Notes under the pieces: generated by a model
The model's input: only the letters and a program-made list of their open reading frames with translations
What the model was told of the DNA's origin: nothing
Database searches by the model: none
Part shown: positions 28,495 through 37,435 of the stretch, one piece after another
How the letters are laid out: the number at the start of each line of letters is the position of its first letter
Numbering within the stretch: the first letter of the stretch is position 1
Made by a program: the position numbers and the translations under genes
DNA from: an uncultured Phycisphaerales bacterium
Lineage (GTDB): Bacteria; Planctomycetota; Phycisphaerae; WQYP01
Length of the DNA: 64,000 nucleotides
Reading direction: 5' to 3'
Assembly: GCA_903845195.1 (NCBI GenBank)
Contig: CAIMWO010000012.1
Span: 30,704 to 94,703, forward strand

Positions 28495-28514
28495 CAACCT
28501 AAAGGTTGAACTCC
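28495..28514 (-). repeat. REP element B, copy 3 (compensated hairpin)
   Basis: CAACCTAAAGGTTGAACTCC. Compared with copy 2 it differs at only two positions, G to C and C to G, and these pair with each other in the stem (CAAGC/GCTTG becomes CAACC/GGTTG). The GGAG head on the other strand is kept. It lies 45 bases upstream of the RAYT start, beside the stop of the epimerase gene. Confidence 0.85.
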
Positions 28515-28517
28515 AAA

Positions 28518-29471
28518 CTAAATGATTTTTTCACTGCGCATCCAGTCGATGAAATTTTTCAGGCCTTGTTCGACTTGGACGCGGGGTTCGTAGCCGAGGA
28601 GTTTGCGGGCTTTGGAGACGTCGGCGTAGGTGATCAGGGGTTCGGTGGGGGGGGTGGGGGTGTCGACGATCTGGGCTTTCTTGCCGAGGATTCTTTCGAG
28701 GACATCGATGAAGCGGAGATTCTCGACGGGGTTGGAGCAGCCGAGGTTGATGATTTCGAAGGGGAAGGGTTTGTCGAGCGCGAGGATGAGGCCGGCGACG
28801 ATGTCGTCGATGTAGGTCCAGTCGCGTTTGATGTGTCCGGCGTTATACAAGGTGAGGGGTTTGCCGCCGAGGAGGTCGAGAGTCCACTGCCAGGGCATCA
28901 TGTCGGGCCGGCCGTGGGGGCCGTAGACGTTGAAGAAGCGGACGATGGTGGTGGGCATTTTCCAGAGGTGGTGGTAGCAATGGGCCATGAGTTCCATGGC
29001 GCGTTTGCTGGCGGGGTAAGGGGCGAGGGGGCGGTCGGCGGCGGCGGTTTCGACGAAGGGGACGGGCGTGGAGGTGCCGTAGACGCTGCCGGTGCTGGCG
29101 ATGACAAAGCGGGGGTTGGAGGTTTGGCGGCCGGCGTCGAGCAGGTTCATGGTGCCCTGGACGTTGACGTGGCCGTAGACCAGCGGGTGCTGCATGGAGT
29201 AGCGCACGGCGGCCATGGCGGAATTATGGGAGACCGCATCGGGTTGATGCTGCTGAAAAATTTTGAGGAGGCCGGCATCATCGCGGAGGTCGCCTTCGAT
29301 GAAGGTGAAGTTTTTGTCGCCGAGGAGATCGCGGAGGTGGCGGTCTTTATGGATGCGGGCGTAGTAGGGGTCGAAATTGTCGTGACCGATGACGGTGTCG
29401 CCGCGGTCGAGGAGTTTGCGGGCGAGTCGCGAACCAACGAAGCCGGCGGCGCCGGTGACGAAAACTTTCAT
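28518..29471 (-). CDS. NAD-dependent sugar-nucleotide epimerase/dehydratase
   Basis: A 317-residue extended short-chain dehydrogenase. The cofactor motif GAAGFVGS is at 8-15, the catalytic Ser/Thr lies in STGSVYG near 127, and the YxxxK pair in YPASKR near 153. GRPDMMPW and HIKRDWTYIDDIV are blocks of UDP-glucuronate 4-epimerase and UDP-glucose 4-epimerase relatives. It probably makes an activated sugar for surface polysaccharide. GGAGAAACGC precedes the ATG. It stands alone, bounded by the RAYT element B. Confidence 0.9.
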   Translation of the reverse strand: MKVFVTGAAGFVGSRLARKLLDRGDTVIGHDNFDPYYARIHKDRHLRDLLGDKNFTFIEGDLRDDAGLLKIFQQHQPDAVSHNSAMAAVRYSMQHPLVYGHVNVQGTMNLLDAGRQTSNPRFVIASTGSVYGTSTPVPFVETAAADRPLAPYPASKRAMELMAHCYHHLWKMPTTIVRFFNVYGPHGRPDMMPWQWTLDLLGGKPLTLYNAGHIKRDWTYIDDIVAGLILALDKPFPFEIINLGCSNPVENLRFIDVLERILGKKAQIVDTPTPPTEPLITYADVSKARKLLGYEPRVQVEQGLKNFIDWMRSEKII

Positions 29472-29562
29472 GCGTTTCTCCTTGGGCGGCTATCTTAACC
29501 ACGATGGCGCGACGATACGATGGTGCGAAAACGGAAAATGAAAGATGGAGGGGGCAAGGCGA

Positions 29563-30168
29563 TCAGGCGCGGGATTGGAGCTGGCGGATCCAGTCCGGGG
29601 TGGCAGCGATATAGGTTTGGAGGTGCTTGGCGCGTGAGGCGTAGTACCAGCCAGCGAGACCCTGGGCGACGATCGTGCCGAGGATCAGACCGCCGTAGAC
29701 GGCATAGGTGATGACGCGGTAAAGCTGGTCGATGGAGCCGAGCATGGAAGCGACCTGGGGATCGGCGCCGAGTGCGGATTGGATTTCGCTGGTGGCCTTG
29801 CCGACGGTGAGGATGCAATAGAGGGCGTAGACAATGAGGATGCCGGCGAGTGCGAACTGGTTGAGGGCCAGGCGGCGGGGCGCGCGAAGGTCGAAGCGGC
29901 GAAGCATGGCGACGCCTTGAAAGGCGTTCCAGGCGACGACGCCGAGGGCAGCGCCGAGGATGAGACCGGTGAGGCTGAAGACGCCGGAGAGAATGGTCAG
30001 TCCGGCGAAGATGGCGGAGAGCCAGGCATCGGTGTTGGCGACGGAGATGGCCCGCCGGATTTTTTTCTGGCGGCGCGTGGCATCATCGAGCTGCGCGAGA
30101 TGCTCCGGGGTAAGCGGGCCGGCATCGGGCGCGACGAAGATGGGCGGTTGGAGGGGAAAGGCGGTCAT
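29563..30168 (-). CDS. membrane protein of unknown function (four helices)
   Basis: A 201-residue protein. The first 45 residues are polar (APDAGPLTPEHLAQLDDATRRQKKIRR), then four hydrophobic helices at about 48-70, 73-90, 105-125 and 145-170, and a short polar tail ending TPDWIRQLQSRA. No family motif is recognised. Start at MTAFPLQP is preferred; the open frame continues 57 codons upstream without a good ribosome binding site. The gene precedes the epimerase on the same strand. Confidence 0.65.
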   Translation of the reverse strand: MTAFPLQPPIFVAPDAGPLTPEHLAQLDDATRRQKKIRRAISVANTDAWLSAIFAGLTILSGVFSLTGLILGAALGVVAWNAFQGVAMLRRFDLRAPRRLALNQFALAGILIVYALYCILTVGKATSEIQSALGADPQVASMLGSIDQLYRVITYAVYGGLILGTIVAQGLAGWYYASRAKHLQTYIAATPDWIRQLQSRA

Positions 30169-30281
30169 ATCAGGTTTATCGGGCGGAAGGGGGAGGGGAT
30201 TTATGCGATTTCGACATAATTTGCGCGCTGGGGAGAGCGGAAAAACGATGAACGTTGAACGATGAACGAGGAAGGGGGATG

Positions 30282-30815
30282 TCAGTTCGGCTTTTCCGGG
30301 GTGATTCCGGCGAAGAGCAGTCGGGCGAAATTTTTCCACGATGCTTCGGTCGTGGGGGGGGCCTTCTTTTCGGCGGCCTGTTTTGCGGCAGCGGCGATGA
30401 AGGCAGCGGCGGAGATGTTTTTGCGGGCGGGAAGGTTCAAGTCGCGGGCGAGTGCTGCGGCGAAGACGAGGAAAGACGCGTGATCGTGGACGGTTTCGGG
30501 GTCGGCCGGGGCGTACTTGCCGGAACGAATGGCGGTTTCAATTTCGCGCACGGCCATGACTTCTTCGAGATGCGCCTGATGGCCGCGGGACGTTGCGGGG
30601 GCGGAGGATGCACGAGCGGCCGCGGTGGAAGGACTGTTATCGGTGCAGGTGGGAGGGGGCTCGCCGACAATGGCGGGGCTGTCGGCGGAGACCTTGCTGC
30701 CACAGGAAGGGCAGACGGCGTATTCGGAGAAATCAAACACTTCGCCGCAGGGGCAACGGACGAAACGATGTGCGGTGTCGATTTTCGGAACGTCGGTGAA
30801 GGCTCTATCAGCCAT
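30282..30815 (-). CDS. hypothetical protein with N-terminal zinc ribbon
   Basis: A 177-residue protein. Near the N-terminus are CPCGEVFDFSEYAVCPSCG, two CxxC-type knuckles of a zinc ribbon. A low-complexity Ala/Ser/Thr/Pro linker follows, then a helical C-terminal half containing a repeated AAAFIAAAAKQAAEKKA stretch. This may be a regulator or a nucleic-acid-binding protein, but nothing more can be said. The start at MADRAFTD has CCGGAGAAACCC upstream; 35 codons are open further upstream. Confidence 0.6.
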   Translation of the reverse strand: MADRAFTDVPKIDTAHRFVRCPCGEVFDFSEYAVCPSCGSKVSADSPAIVGEPPPTCTDNSPSTAAARASSAPATSRGHQAHLEEVMAVREIETAIRSGKYAPADPETVHDHASFLVFAAALARDLNLPARKNISAAAFIAAAAKQAAEKKAPPTTEASWKNFARLLFAGITPEKPN

Positions 30816-30969
30816 GGGTTTCTCCGGTGCGAGTTGACGGCAGGTCATTCGCGATGCCGCGTTGGTGCCGCGGCGGGCGAGGAAATCGGCGACCTGTGAG
30901 CGGCCAAACGGCATCATCAATTATAGCGAGTGTACCCGATGTGGATACCACGAAAAAAGCGTCGAGAAG

Positions 30970-32160
30970 CTAATTCACCGGCGGCAAGCCAAAGCAGTTT
31001 TGCGGATCGAGTTCGGTCTTCAAGCGACGCAGGAGGTCATCATCGCGTGCAGGCGTGCCGGGGAAATTTCCTTGTGTGGCGAGGATGGTGACGTCGCGGG
31101 CGCGGGCAATTTCCCTAAGCTGCGTCCAGAAGTTTGATGCGTCGCTGGTTTTCACGCTGCCGCGAATGATGCCGGCGGCGGCCTCGGCGACCAGCCAGCT
31201 TTCGCCGGTCTTGGCAGCAAGCGCTTCCACCTGCTCCATCAGCGGGCAGACCTGCGAGGAGAGGGCGTGGATGCGGAAGCCGACATCGGCGGCGGGTTCG
31301 GTGGTCAGCCACAAGCGGAGGCGTCCGGCTTGGGCAGCGGTTTGGGAGATTGCCTCGATGTTGCGAGCCTCGTTGAGATTTCGCACGGCCTGCACTTGGG
31401 CGGTGCAGACTTCCGGCCGGCCGAGGAATCCGATGACCAGGATGGCGGGGCTGGCGGGAAGTTGAAGGGGATTGGCGCGGAAGGATCTTCCGCCAATCAT
31501 TTCGACATAGGCGGGAACGGTTGCGGATTGCAGCGTAGCGGCGAGGAGGGTTTCGGCCTGGGGGTAGCTGTCGCAGAAGAAAAGCACGCACTGTTCGTCG
31601 GCGGGGCGGGCGTACGTTCGCAGCGTGACTTCGGCGATCGCGCCGAGCGATCCGCAGGCGCCGATCATCAGGCGGTTGGTTTGATACCCGGCGGAATTTT
31701 TCACGGTGCGGCCGCCAGCGCGGATGAGCGTGCCGGCGGAGTCCACCCAGCGCATGCCGAGCACGAGCAGGCGGTAGTCGCCGCAGCCAAAGCGCAGTGG
31801 GCCGAGAGAGTTTGTGGCGATGAGGCCGGCGATCGTGCGATGGCCCGGCGACCTGCCACCGGGCGCGGGCGGATCGATGGGCAACCATTGGTTGTGCCAC
31901 GCCAACTGTTTTTGCAGGGATTCAAGGGTGATGCCGGCCTGGACGGTGACGGTCATGTCGGCAATCGCATGTTCGAGCAACTTGTTCATGCGCAAGGTTG
32001 AAATTGTTTGCACGGGGCGTACGGCATCGAAGCGCGTCAGGGGAAGGGAATTGGAACCGGTCAGATGAATTTGCGTTCCAGTCTGGGCTGCAGCGGCGAT
32101 CGCTGCGGAAAGCTCATCAGGGGTGGTCGGTCGCTTCGGTTGTGCGGCGATTTCTGTCAT
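30970..32160 (-). CDS. glcE: glycolate oxidase FAD-binding subunit GlcE-like
   Basis: A 396-residue FAD_binding_4 (PCMH-type) protein. The flavin pyrophosphate region reads DPPAPGGRSPGHRTIAGLIATNSLGPLRFG near 95-125, with RAGGRTVKNSAGYQTNRLMIGACGSLGAIAE following, a close match to GlcE. It ends LDPQNCFGLPPVN, like the 'DP...F' end of GlcE and GlcD. In E. coli GlcD, GlcE and GlcF form glycolate oxidase, giving glyoxylate. It lies 50 bases after glcD, in the same unit. No glcF (Fe-S subunit) follows; the next gene downstream is a zinc-ribbon protein. Confidence 0.9.
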   Translation of the reverse strand: MTEIAAQPKRPTTPDELSAAIAAAAQTGTQIHLTGSNSLPLTRFDAVRPVQTISTLRMNKLLEHAIADMTVTVQAGITLESLQKQLAWHNQWLPIDPPAPGGRSPGHRTIAGLIATNSLGPLRFGCGDYRLLVLGMRWVDSAGTLIRAGGRTVKNSAGYQTNRLMIGACGSLGAIAEVTLRTYARPADEQCVLFFCDSYPQAETLLAATLQSATVPAYVEMIGGRSFRANPLQLPASPAILVIGFLGRPEVCTAQVQAVRNLNEARNIEAISQTAAQAGRLRLWLTTEPAADVGFRIHALSSQVCPLMEQVEALAAKTGESWLVAEAAAGIIRGSVKTSDASNFWTQLREIARARDVTILATQGNFPGTPARDDDLLRRLKTELDPQNCFGLPPVN

Positions 32161-32210
32161 GAGGGAAAACGCTCCTAGCAGATGCCCGGCGCGCGGGCTG
32201 AATGACCTAA

Positions 32211-33665
32211 CTACTGCGGCACGTGGCGCTGGGGATGCTCGAGGTCTATCGTCACACCGTCACGCGGCAGCACTTTGAAGGGGTTCATTTGATCGTCGGT
32301 CACTAGCGCGCGGCGAATACGGTGCATGGCGTGGAGGTCGTCGGGGGAGAACATGTCGCGCATGTAAGGGAGTTTTTCGATACCGACGCCGTGTTCGCCG
32401 GTCACCGTGCCGCCGACGCTGATGCAGAAGCGGAGAATCTCGCCGGAGGCTTCGAGCGTGCGTTGCACGGCGGCGGGATCATTTTCATCGTACATGAGGA
32501 CGGGGTGCACGTTGCCGTCGCCGGCGTGAAAGACGTTGGTGATCTGAAGGTGGTGGCGGGTGCAGATTTCGGCAATTTTGGCGATCACCATCGGCAGTTT
32601 GCTGCGGGGGATGCAGGCATCCTGCGTGCAATAGCTGGGGCTGACGCGTCCGATGGCGGCAAAGGCGCGGCGGCGGGCGGACCAGAGCGCGTCGCGCCGG
32701 GCGGGATCGCTGCCGCGTTGAATATCTGTGGCGTTATTTTTTCGGGCCAGTTGCTCGATGTGGTTCATGTCTTCTTCAAGGCCGATTTCGGGACCGTCGA
32801 CTTCGATCAGCAGGAGCGCCTGGGCGGACCGGGGGAAGCCGAGATGAAACGCATCTTCGACGATGCGGATCATGGCGCCATCCATCATTTCGAGGGCGGC
32901 GGGAATGATGCCGGCGGCGATCAGGTCGGCGACGGTCTGGCAGCAGTGCTGCGTGGAGTCGAATATCGCCAGGGCGGTGCGGAAGGCACGCGGCTTGGGG
33001 ATCAGTCGGCACCAGACGCGCGTGATGAGGGCGAGTGTGCCTTCGGTGCCGCAGATCAGGCCGGTGAAATCGGGGCCGATGTCATGGCCGTGGGGGCCGC
33101 CGAGGACGTGGATGGAGCCGTCGGCGAGGACGACTTCGACGCCGAGGATGTGATTGACGGTGACGCCGTACTTGAGTGTGTGGAGTCCGCCGGCGTTGGT
33201 GGCGACGTTGCCGCCGATGGTGCTGGCGCGCTGGCTGGAGGGATCGGGGGCGAAGTGCAGTTGCGCGTCGGCGATGGCGTCGGACAGGCGGAGATTGAGC
33301 ACGCCGGCATCGACCAGGGCCCAGCGGTTCCGTACGTCGATCTGATGAATGGTTTTCATCCGCGCGGTGCTGACCTGCACGCCGGGGGTTACGGCGACGA
33401 TGCCGCCGCAGAGCCCCGTGCCGCTGCCGCGCGGGAGAACCGCGAGGTGATGGCGGGACAGAATTTTCAGAATTTCGCTGACGTGCTGCGTATGGGTGGG
33501 AAACACGACTGCCAGCGGGCGGGCGCGGGGGATGGTGAAGCCGTCACATTCGTACACCACAAGCTCATCGGGGTCGGCGATGATTCCGCCGGGCCCCAGG
33601 AGGGTGCGCAACTGGGCGAACGCTTGCTGAACTTCGGTCGCGAAAGGTTCGGCAGTCGCATTCAC
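32211..33665 (-). CDS. glcD: glycolate/lactate oxidase FAD subunit GlcD-like
   Basis: A 484-residue FAD-linked oxidase. The PCMH flavin domain has VLPRGSGTGLCGGIV near 95-110, FAPDPSSQRASTIGGNVATNAGG near 140-160 and GHDIGPDFTGLICGTEGTLALIT near 195-215. The C-terminal part has HAGDGNVHPVL and TVTGEHGVGIEKLPYM, the substrate-side His and the GEHG motif of GlcD and D-lactate dehydrogenases. Substrate is glycolate or another 2-hydroxy acid. A 34-codon membrane microprotein ends 7 bases before its start. Confidence 0.94.
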   Translation of the reverse strand: MNATAEPFATEVQQAFAQLRTLLGPGGIIADPDELVVYECDGFTIPRARPLAVVFPTHTQHVSEILKILSRHHLAVLPRGSGTGLCGGIVAVTPGVQVSTARMKTIHQIDVRNRWALVDAGVLNLRLSDAIADAQLHFAPDPSSQRASTIGGNVATNAGGLHTLKYGVTVNHILGVEVVLADGSIHVLGGPHGHDIGPDFTGLICGTEGTLALITRVWCRLIPKPRAFRTALAIFDSTQHCCQTVADLIAAGIIPAALEMMDGAMIRIVEDAFHLGFPRSAQALLLIEVDGPEIGLEEDMNHIEQLARKNNATDIQRGSDPARRDALWSARRRAFAAIGRVSPSYCTQDACIPRSKLPMVIAKIAEICTRHHLQITNVFHAGDGNVHPVLMYDENDPAAVQRTLEASGEILRFCISVGGTVTGEHGVGIEKLPYMRDMFSPDDLHAMHRIRRALVTDDQMNPFKVLPRDGVTIDLEHPQRHVPQ

Positions 33666-33671
33666 GGGGCG

Positions 33672-33776
33672 TTACTCCGTCTTATCGCTGCCGGCGACCC
33701 ACGGAATACTGAGCACAGCGACGATGCCCGCAAAGATACACACGCCCACGAGGGCCGTCACTATCGCAATCCACAT
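33672..33776 (-). CDS. 34-residue single-helix membrane microprotein
   Basis: A short frame, MWIAIVTALVGVCIFAGIV and then a tail ending GSDKTE. It has a hydrophobic helix of about 20 residues, and CGGAGAACAAACC lies before its ATG, a good ribosome binding site. It ends 6 bases before the glcD start, so it is probably co-transcribed and translated with glcD and glcE. Similar tiny membrane proteins often stabilise transporters or respiratory enzymes. Too short for usual gene finders, so the call rests on hydrophobicity, ribosome site and spacing. Confidence 0.5.
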   Translation of the reverse strand: MWIAIVTALVGVCIFAGIVAVLSIPWVAGSDKTE

Positions 33777-33831
33777 GGTTTGTTCTCCGAGTCTCTGGCC
33801 ACTGACTGCCGGCCACTAGCCACTTTCCCAA

Positions 33832-34107
33832 TCACTTGAAACCTTTTGGTCCGCCGTCCTTGAAATATTTGTCCTGCAGGGCCTTGGACAGGTTGACGCC
33901 GTTGATGTTGGCGAGCGTGCAGAGCCACGCAAAGACGTCGGCGAATTCCTCTTCCTTGTTCTTGTGGTCGATGTCCTGGAGGGCAGAGGCGAGTTCGCCG
34001 ACTTCTTCGATGAACCACATGTACGTAGCGGGCGTACCGCGCTCGGCGTCGCGTGCGCCGTATTTATCCTTGATGTGCTGCTGAAATTCTTGAATCGTCA
34101 TCGTCAT
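33832..34107 (-). CDS. MazG-family nucleotide pyrophosphohydrolase
   Basis: A 91-residue all-alpha NTP pyrophosphatase. The metal-binding residues lie in FIEEVGELASAL near 32-43 and EEFADVFAWLCTLAN near 54-68, the ExxE...ExxD pattern of MazG. The end, YFKDGGPKGFK, is common among short MazG proteins. It likely hydrolyses a non-canonical or modified nucleotide to the monophosphate. GGAGATAGAG before ATG at 34107 decides the start; an ATG two codons later is also possible. Confidence 0.9.
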   Translation of the reverse strand: MTMTIQEFQQHIKDKYGARDAERGTPATYMWFIEEVGELASALQDIDHKNKEEEFADVFAWLCTLANINGVNLSKALQDKYFKDGGPKGFK

Positions 34108-34289
34108 CTCTATCTCCAAAATGCCGCCCGCGAATTCTACCCACGCACCCACCCTCCCCGCTACCACGTGATTGGCAAACAACTACCACCGAGTCACCGA
34201 GACACAGAGCATCCACAGAGGTCGATCTTGATATCATTTAGAGAAAAGGCTCCGCCCGTTCTGAATTCCGAATTCTGAACTCTGAATTC

Positions 34290-37200
34290 CTATTTGATCC
34301 ACTTCTTTGCTGGCGAAGTTGGGGCCAGGTCTACCGCCTTCTTGGCGGCGGCGCTGGCGCCGTCCGCATCGCCGGATTGGCCGGCGGCTTCGGCGAGTTC
34401 TTCCCAGAATTCGGGGACGCGGGGTTGCAGATTGGCAGCATCGCGGAAGTAGGCGACGGCCTGCGCCGGATTGCCGCGGGCCATTTCGATTTGCCCCATC
34501 AACTGATGATTGATCGCGTTGTAGGGATTGATGCGAATGGCGCGATAGGCCGAGCTTTCGGCCTCGGCCAACTGCCCCTCGGCCTGGAAGAGCGAGGCCA
34601 GTTTCCGCGGGATGCGTTCATCCCTCTGCTCGTGGCGCTGCATCTCGGAAAGCTGGCCGATGGCCTTCTGATTGTCTTTCCGGAGCAGATAAATGCCGGC
34701 CAGATTCGAATAGCTGGTGTTATCCAGCGGGCGCAATTCCTGCAGTTTCAGGAACCACTTTTCGGCGGTAGTGTAATCCTTGTCCGCCATGGCGAGCAGG
34801 CCCAGAACGCGGAATGCCAGCGGCCGATTCGGATCATCCTTGATGACGCCTTCGAGCATCGCCCGGGCCTTCTCCTTTTCCTTGGCCTGATTCAGCACGA
34901 CGCCCAGGAGTTCCCGCGCCTTGAGGTTCTTCGGATCAATTTCCAAGGCCTTTTCCAACTGTGCGCGCCCTTCCTTGGCTTTGCCGGTGTTGATCAGGAT
35001 CCACCCTAGCTTGTAGAGGGCATCAACATCCTTCGGATTGGTCTTGAGCGCCGCGTCGACTTCCTCTTTCTTGGGCAGGGGCGTCGTGGGGAATCCCCAG
35101 TCCTCCACCTGTTTGGCAGCCCAGACGAGGAATTCCTTGTCCATCTCTTCCATCGTCTTGCCGTAGGTTTTCGGCCACGCCCGCGATTCGACATCTCCAT
35201 CGCGGAAACAGTGCATGAAGTCGATCATCTTGGGCAGGCCGTACTGCGCCACGAGATATTCGTAGAGCCACTGGCTCTGCATGTATGCGAGGTGGCGATC
35301 GGTCGGTTTTTTGGGGCGGATGAAGCCCCAATTTAGATCCTGAATTTTGAAGAGCGTGCCGGCGCGGAAGTTGTAGACGAGCAGCTGGGCATCATCCCAA
35401 TCGCGCGGGGCCTGTTCCTGGTTGCACGCGGCCGCTTCGGTGAGCCAATGCGGAATGCGATTGTTGGTCATCGCCAGCGTGACGGTGTGCGTGTATTCGT
35501 GCCGGAGGACACGGGCCCAATCAAATGATCCCATCATGTCCTTGGCGCCGCCGCGGGGCACATCCATGGCGATGACGTTGCCGGTGCATGCTCCCACGGT
35601 GCCGATCCAAGGCAAGCCGGTAGTGCGGACGCCGAACTGTTCGTGGGAGGGGAAAAACTCAATCTGCGTGGGCGCGGGCAACTCGTCGATCTGGAAATAG
35701 CTCCAGATTTCCGGGCGGATTTTTTCCATCCAGTCGACGGCCAGCGTCGTGAGCACTTCGTCCTGCTTTTCATACTTGAAGATAAAGGCCGGTTCGGTCG
35801 AGCCGGCTTTGAGCCGGGCCCGCGATTCTTTCTGCTGGAATTTCTGCAGGTACTCCAGCAGGATCAGCTGGTTGTAGGCCCGCATGTTGTAAGGATCGAT
35901 GGCGAAGCTCTTGTCGTAGGCGGCCTTGGCCTTGTCTTCCTGTCCGGTTTCGAGATAAAGCTGGGCCAGTGCGGCGGGGGGTTCGGACCACCAGACGGCC
36001 ATTTCCTGGGCTTGCTGATAAAGCTTTTCCGCCGTGGCAAACTGCCGCGCATCGCGCAGAATTTCGGCCGCCTCAAACACGGCCACGGGATGGAGACTGC
36101 CATCGGGCGTCTTGATGACTTCGAGTTGCTCCTGCATTTTGGGTTTTTCGTTGAGCAGGTAATACGCACTGGCCAGCCAACCGCGGGCCTGGGCGAGGCG
36201 CGGGTTCTTGGCGATCGATTGGAGCAGAGGAGCCAGCGCTTTTTCCGGCACGCGTTCCTTCAGCAGCAGACGGCCTTCCATGGCGATCACTTCGGCGCTG
36301 TCCGAGCGTTCGCGGATTTCCGCCAACTGCTGGCGCGCCGCTTCGAACTGGTAGGACTCCACCTCAAACTCCAGCGCCAGGTAGCGCGCATCGAGATTGT
36401 TCGGATTGAGGCCCAGCGTTTCATTGATCGCCTCGCCGCCCTCCTTGGTGTTGTGCGATTCCATCAAAATCTGTGCCTGAAGCAGGTACGCGGGCCAATA
36501 GGCTTTGTCCTTATTAACGACCGCATCGAGCATCGCCAGCACCGTACGATGCATCGCTTTCCCTTTGCCCGTGAGCACGCTGACGCGGTGCACGGCCATC
36601 GCGATCTGCGTGTTGATCAGCGAATCGTCAGGCAGGTTTTCCTTCGCCAGGTCTACGACCTTCTGATAGGTGACCACGGCCGAGGAGTATTGCGCTTCCT
36701 GTTCCAATACTTCGCCGTACTGGTTGTAGACGGACAGCACATCGCCATCGGCCGGCAGCAGCTTCGTGTGATTGTCCACAAACCCCTTGAGCAGCGCCCG
36801 CGCCTCGCTCACCTGCCCCTTTTCCAGCATGTTCTCCATGCGAAGATGCACGACCTTGGCGGAGTCCTGCAACTCTTTGGGCAGTGCGGCAAGTTGCTCC
36901 TCGAAGCGTTTGACGTTGGCCTGCTTTCCCTGCCGCAGGATCGCTTCGAGCTGGCCCTGAAGATATTCCGGATTTTTCGGATCCCGTTTCAACAGGCCGG
37001 CAAATTCCGTCTCCGCCCGGTCGTATTGCCCGTGAAAAAGCAGTTTGCGCGCCCGCACTTCATCCGTGAAATAAGGCTGATCGACCAATTGTTCCCACAG
37101 GCCGTCCTTCTTGGGCTTGGCGAGTTTGGCCATGTCGCGGACCAGCGAAAGATTGCCGATGGCGTTGCGGACATCGGAGGGGTCTTTCTTCTTGGCCTTT

Positions 37201-37367
37201 TCGGCCGCGTCGTCTTCCTTCTTGTGCTCGCCTTCATCATCGCCCTCGTCGGCGCGAAGGACGGGCTGGGGGGGGAGGGGGGCGGCCGCAGTCGTCGCTG
37301 CGAAACCACGGGAAGGGGCGAGCAAGGTCGCGGCCAAGGACAGCATCAGTGCATACTTCGCGGACAT
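34290..37367 (-). CDS. large secreted TPR protein with peptidase MA-like domain
   Basis: A 1025-residue exported protein. A signal peptide (MSAKYALMLSLAATLLAPSRGFA) comes first, then an acidic stretch of Lys/Glu/Asp. Residues of about 95-550 are a series of TPR-like helical repeats. At about 620-650 lies RHEYTHTVTLAMTNNRIPHWLTEAAA: HEYTH is a zinc-binding HExxH and the Glu of WLTE is the third ligand, as in peptidase MA-like (gluzincin) domains. About 780-1025 are more TPR repeats ending NPAQAVAYFRDAANLQPRVPEFWEELAEA. It is probably a periplasmic or surface protease or a scaffold. The next gene on the strand is a BatA/VWA protein, the reverse order of transcription being VWA first. Confidence 0.85.
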   Translation of the reverse strand: MSAKYALMLSLAATLLAPSRGFAATTAAAPLPPQPVLRADEGDDEGEHKKEDDAAEKAKKKDPSDVRNAIGNLSLVRDMAKLAKPKKDGLWEQLVDQPYFTDEVRARKLLFHGQYDRAETEFAGLLKRDPKNPEYLQGQLEAILRQGKQANVKRFEEQLAALPKELQDSAKVVHLRMENMLEKGQVSEARALLKGFVDNHTKLLPADGDVLSVYNQYGEVLEQEAQYSSAVVTYQKVVDLAKENLPDDSLINTQIAMAVHRVSVLTGKGKAMHRTVLAMLDAVVNKDKAYWPAYLLQAQILMESHNTKEGGEAINETLGLNPNNLDARYLALEFEVESYQFEAARQQLAEIRERSDSAEVIAMEGRLLLKERVPEKALAPLLQSIAKNPRLAQARGWLASAYYLLNEKPKMQEQLEVIKTPDGSLHPVAVFEAAEILRDARQFATAEKLYQQAQEMAVWWSEPPAALAQLYLETGQEDKAKAAYDKSFAIDPYNMRAYNQLILLEYLQKFQQKESRARLKAGSTEPAFIFKYEKQDEVLTTLAVDWMEKIRPEIWSYFQIDELPAPTQIEFFPSHEQFGVRTTGLPWIGTVGACTGNVIAMDVPRGGAKDMMGSFDWARVLRHEYTHTVTLAMTNNRIPHWLTEAAACNQEQAPRDWDDAQLLVYNFRAGTLFKIQDLNWGFIRPKKPTDRHLAYMQSQWLYEYLVAQYGLPKMIDFMHCFRDGDVESRAWPKTYGKTMEEMDKEFLVWAAKQVEDWGFPTTPLPKKEEVDAALKTNPKDVDALYKLGWILINTGKAKEGRAQLEKALEIDPKNLKARELLGVVLNQAKEKEKARAMLEGVIKDDPNRPLAFRVLGLLAMADKDYTTAEKWFLKLQELRPLDNTSYSNLAGIYLLRKDNQKAIGQLSEMQRHEQRDERIPRKLASLFQAEGQLAEAESSAYRAIRINPYNAINHQLMGQIEMARGNPAQAVAYFRDAANLQPRVPEFWEELAEAAGQSGDADGASAAAKKAVDLAPTSPAKKWIK

Positions 37368-37435
37368 TCTTCACCCCAATGAAGCTTAGCGCTTTTCTTG
37401 TTACATATTTTCTGTTGCTCGCTGCCTACGCAGTC

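Noticed and set aside
32322..33839. Plus-strand frame of 505 codons over glcD
   Set aside because: Shadow of glcD; low-complexity Gly/Ala/Val composition and no motif.
35643..37382. Plus-strand frame of 579 codons over the TPR-metallopeptidase
   Set aside because: Shadow of the minus-strand gene, which has a signal peptide, TPR repeats and HEYTH.
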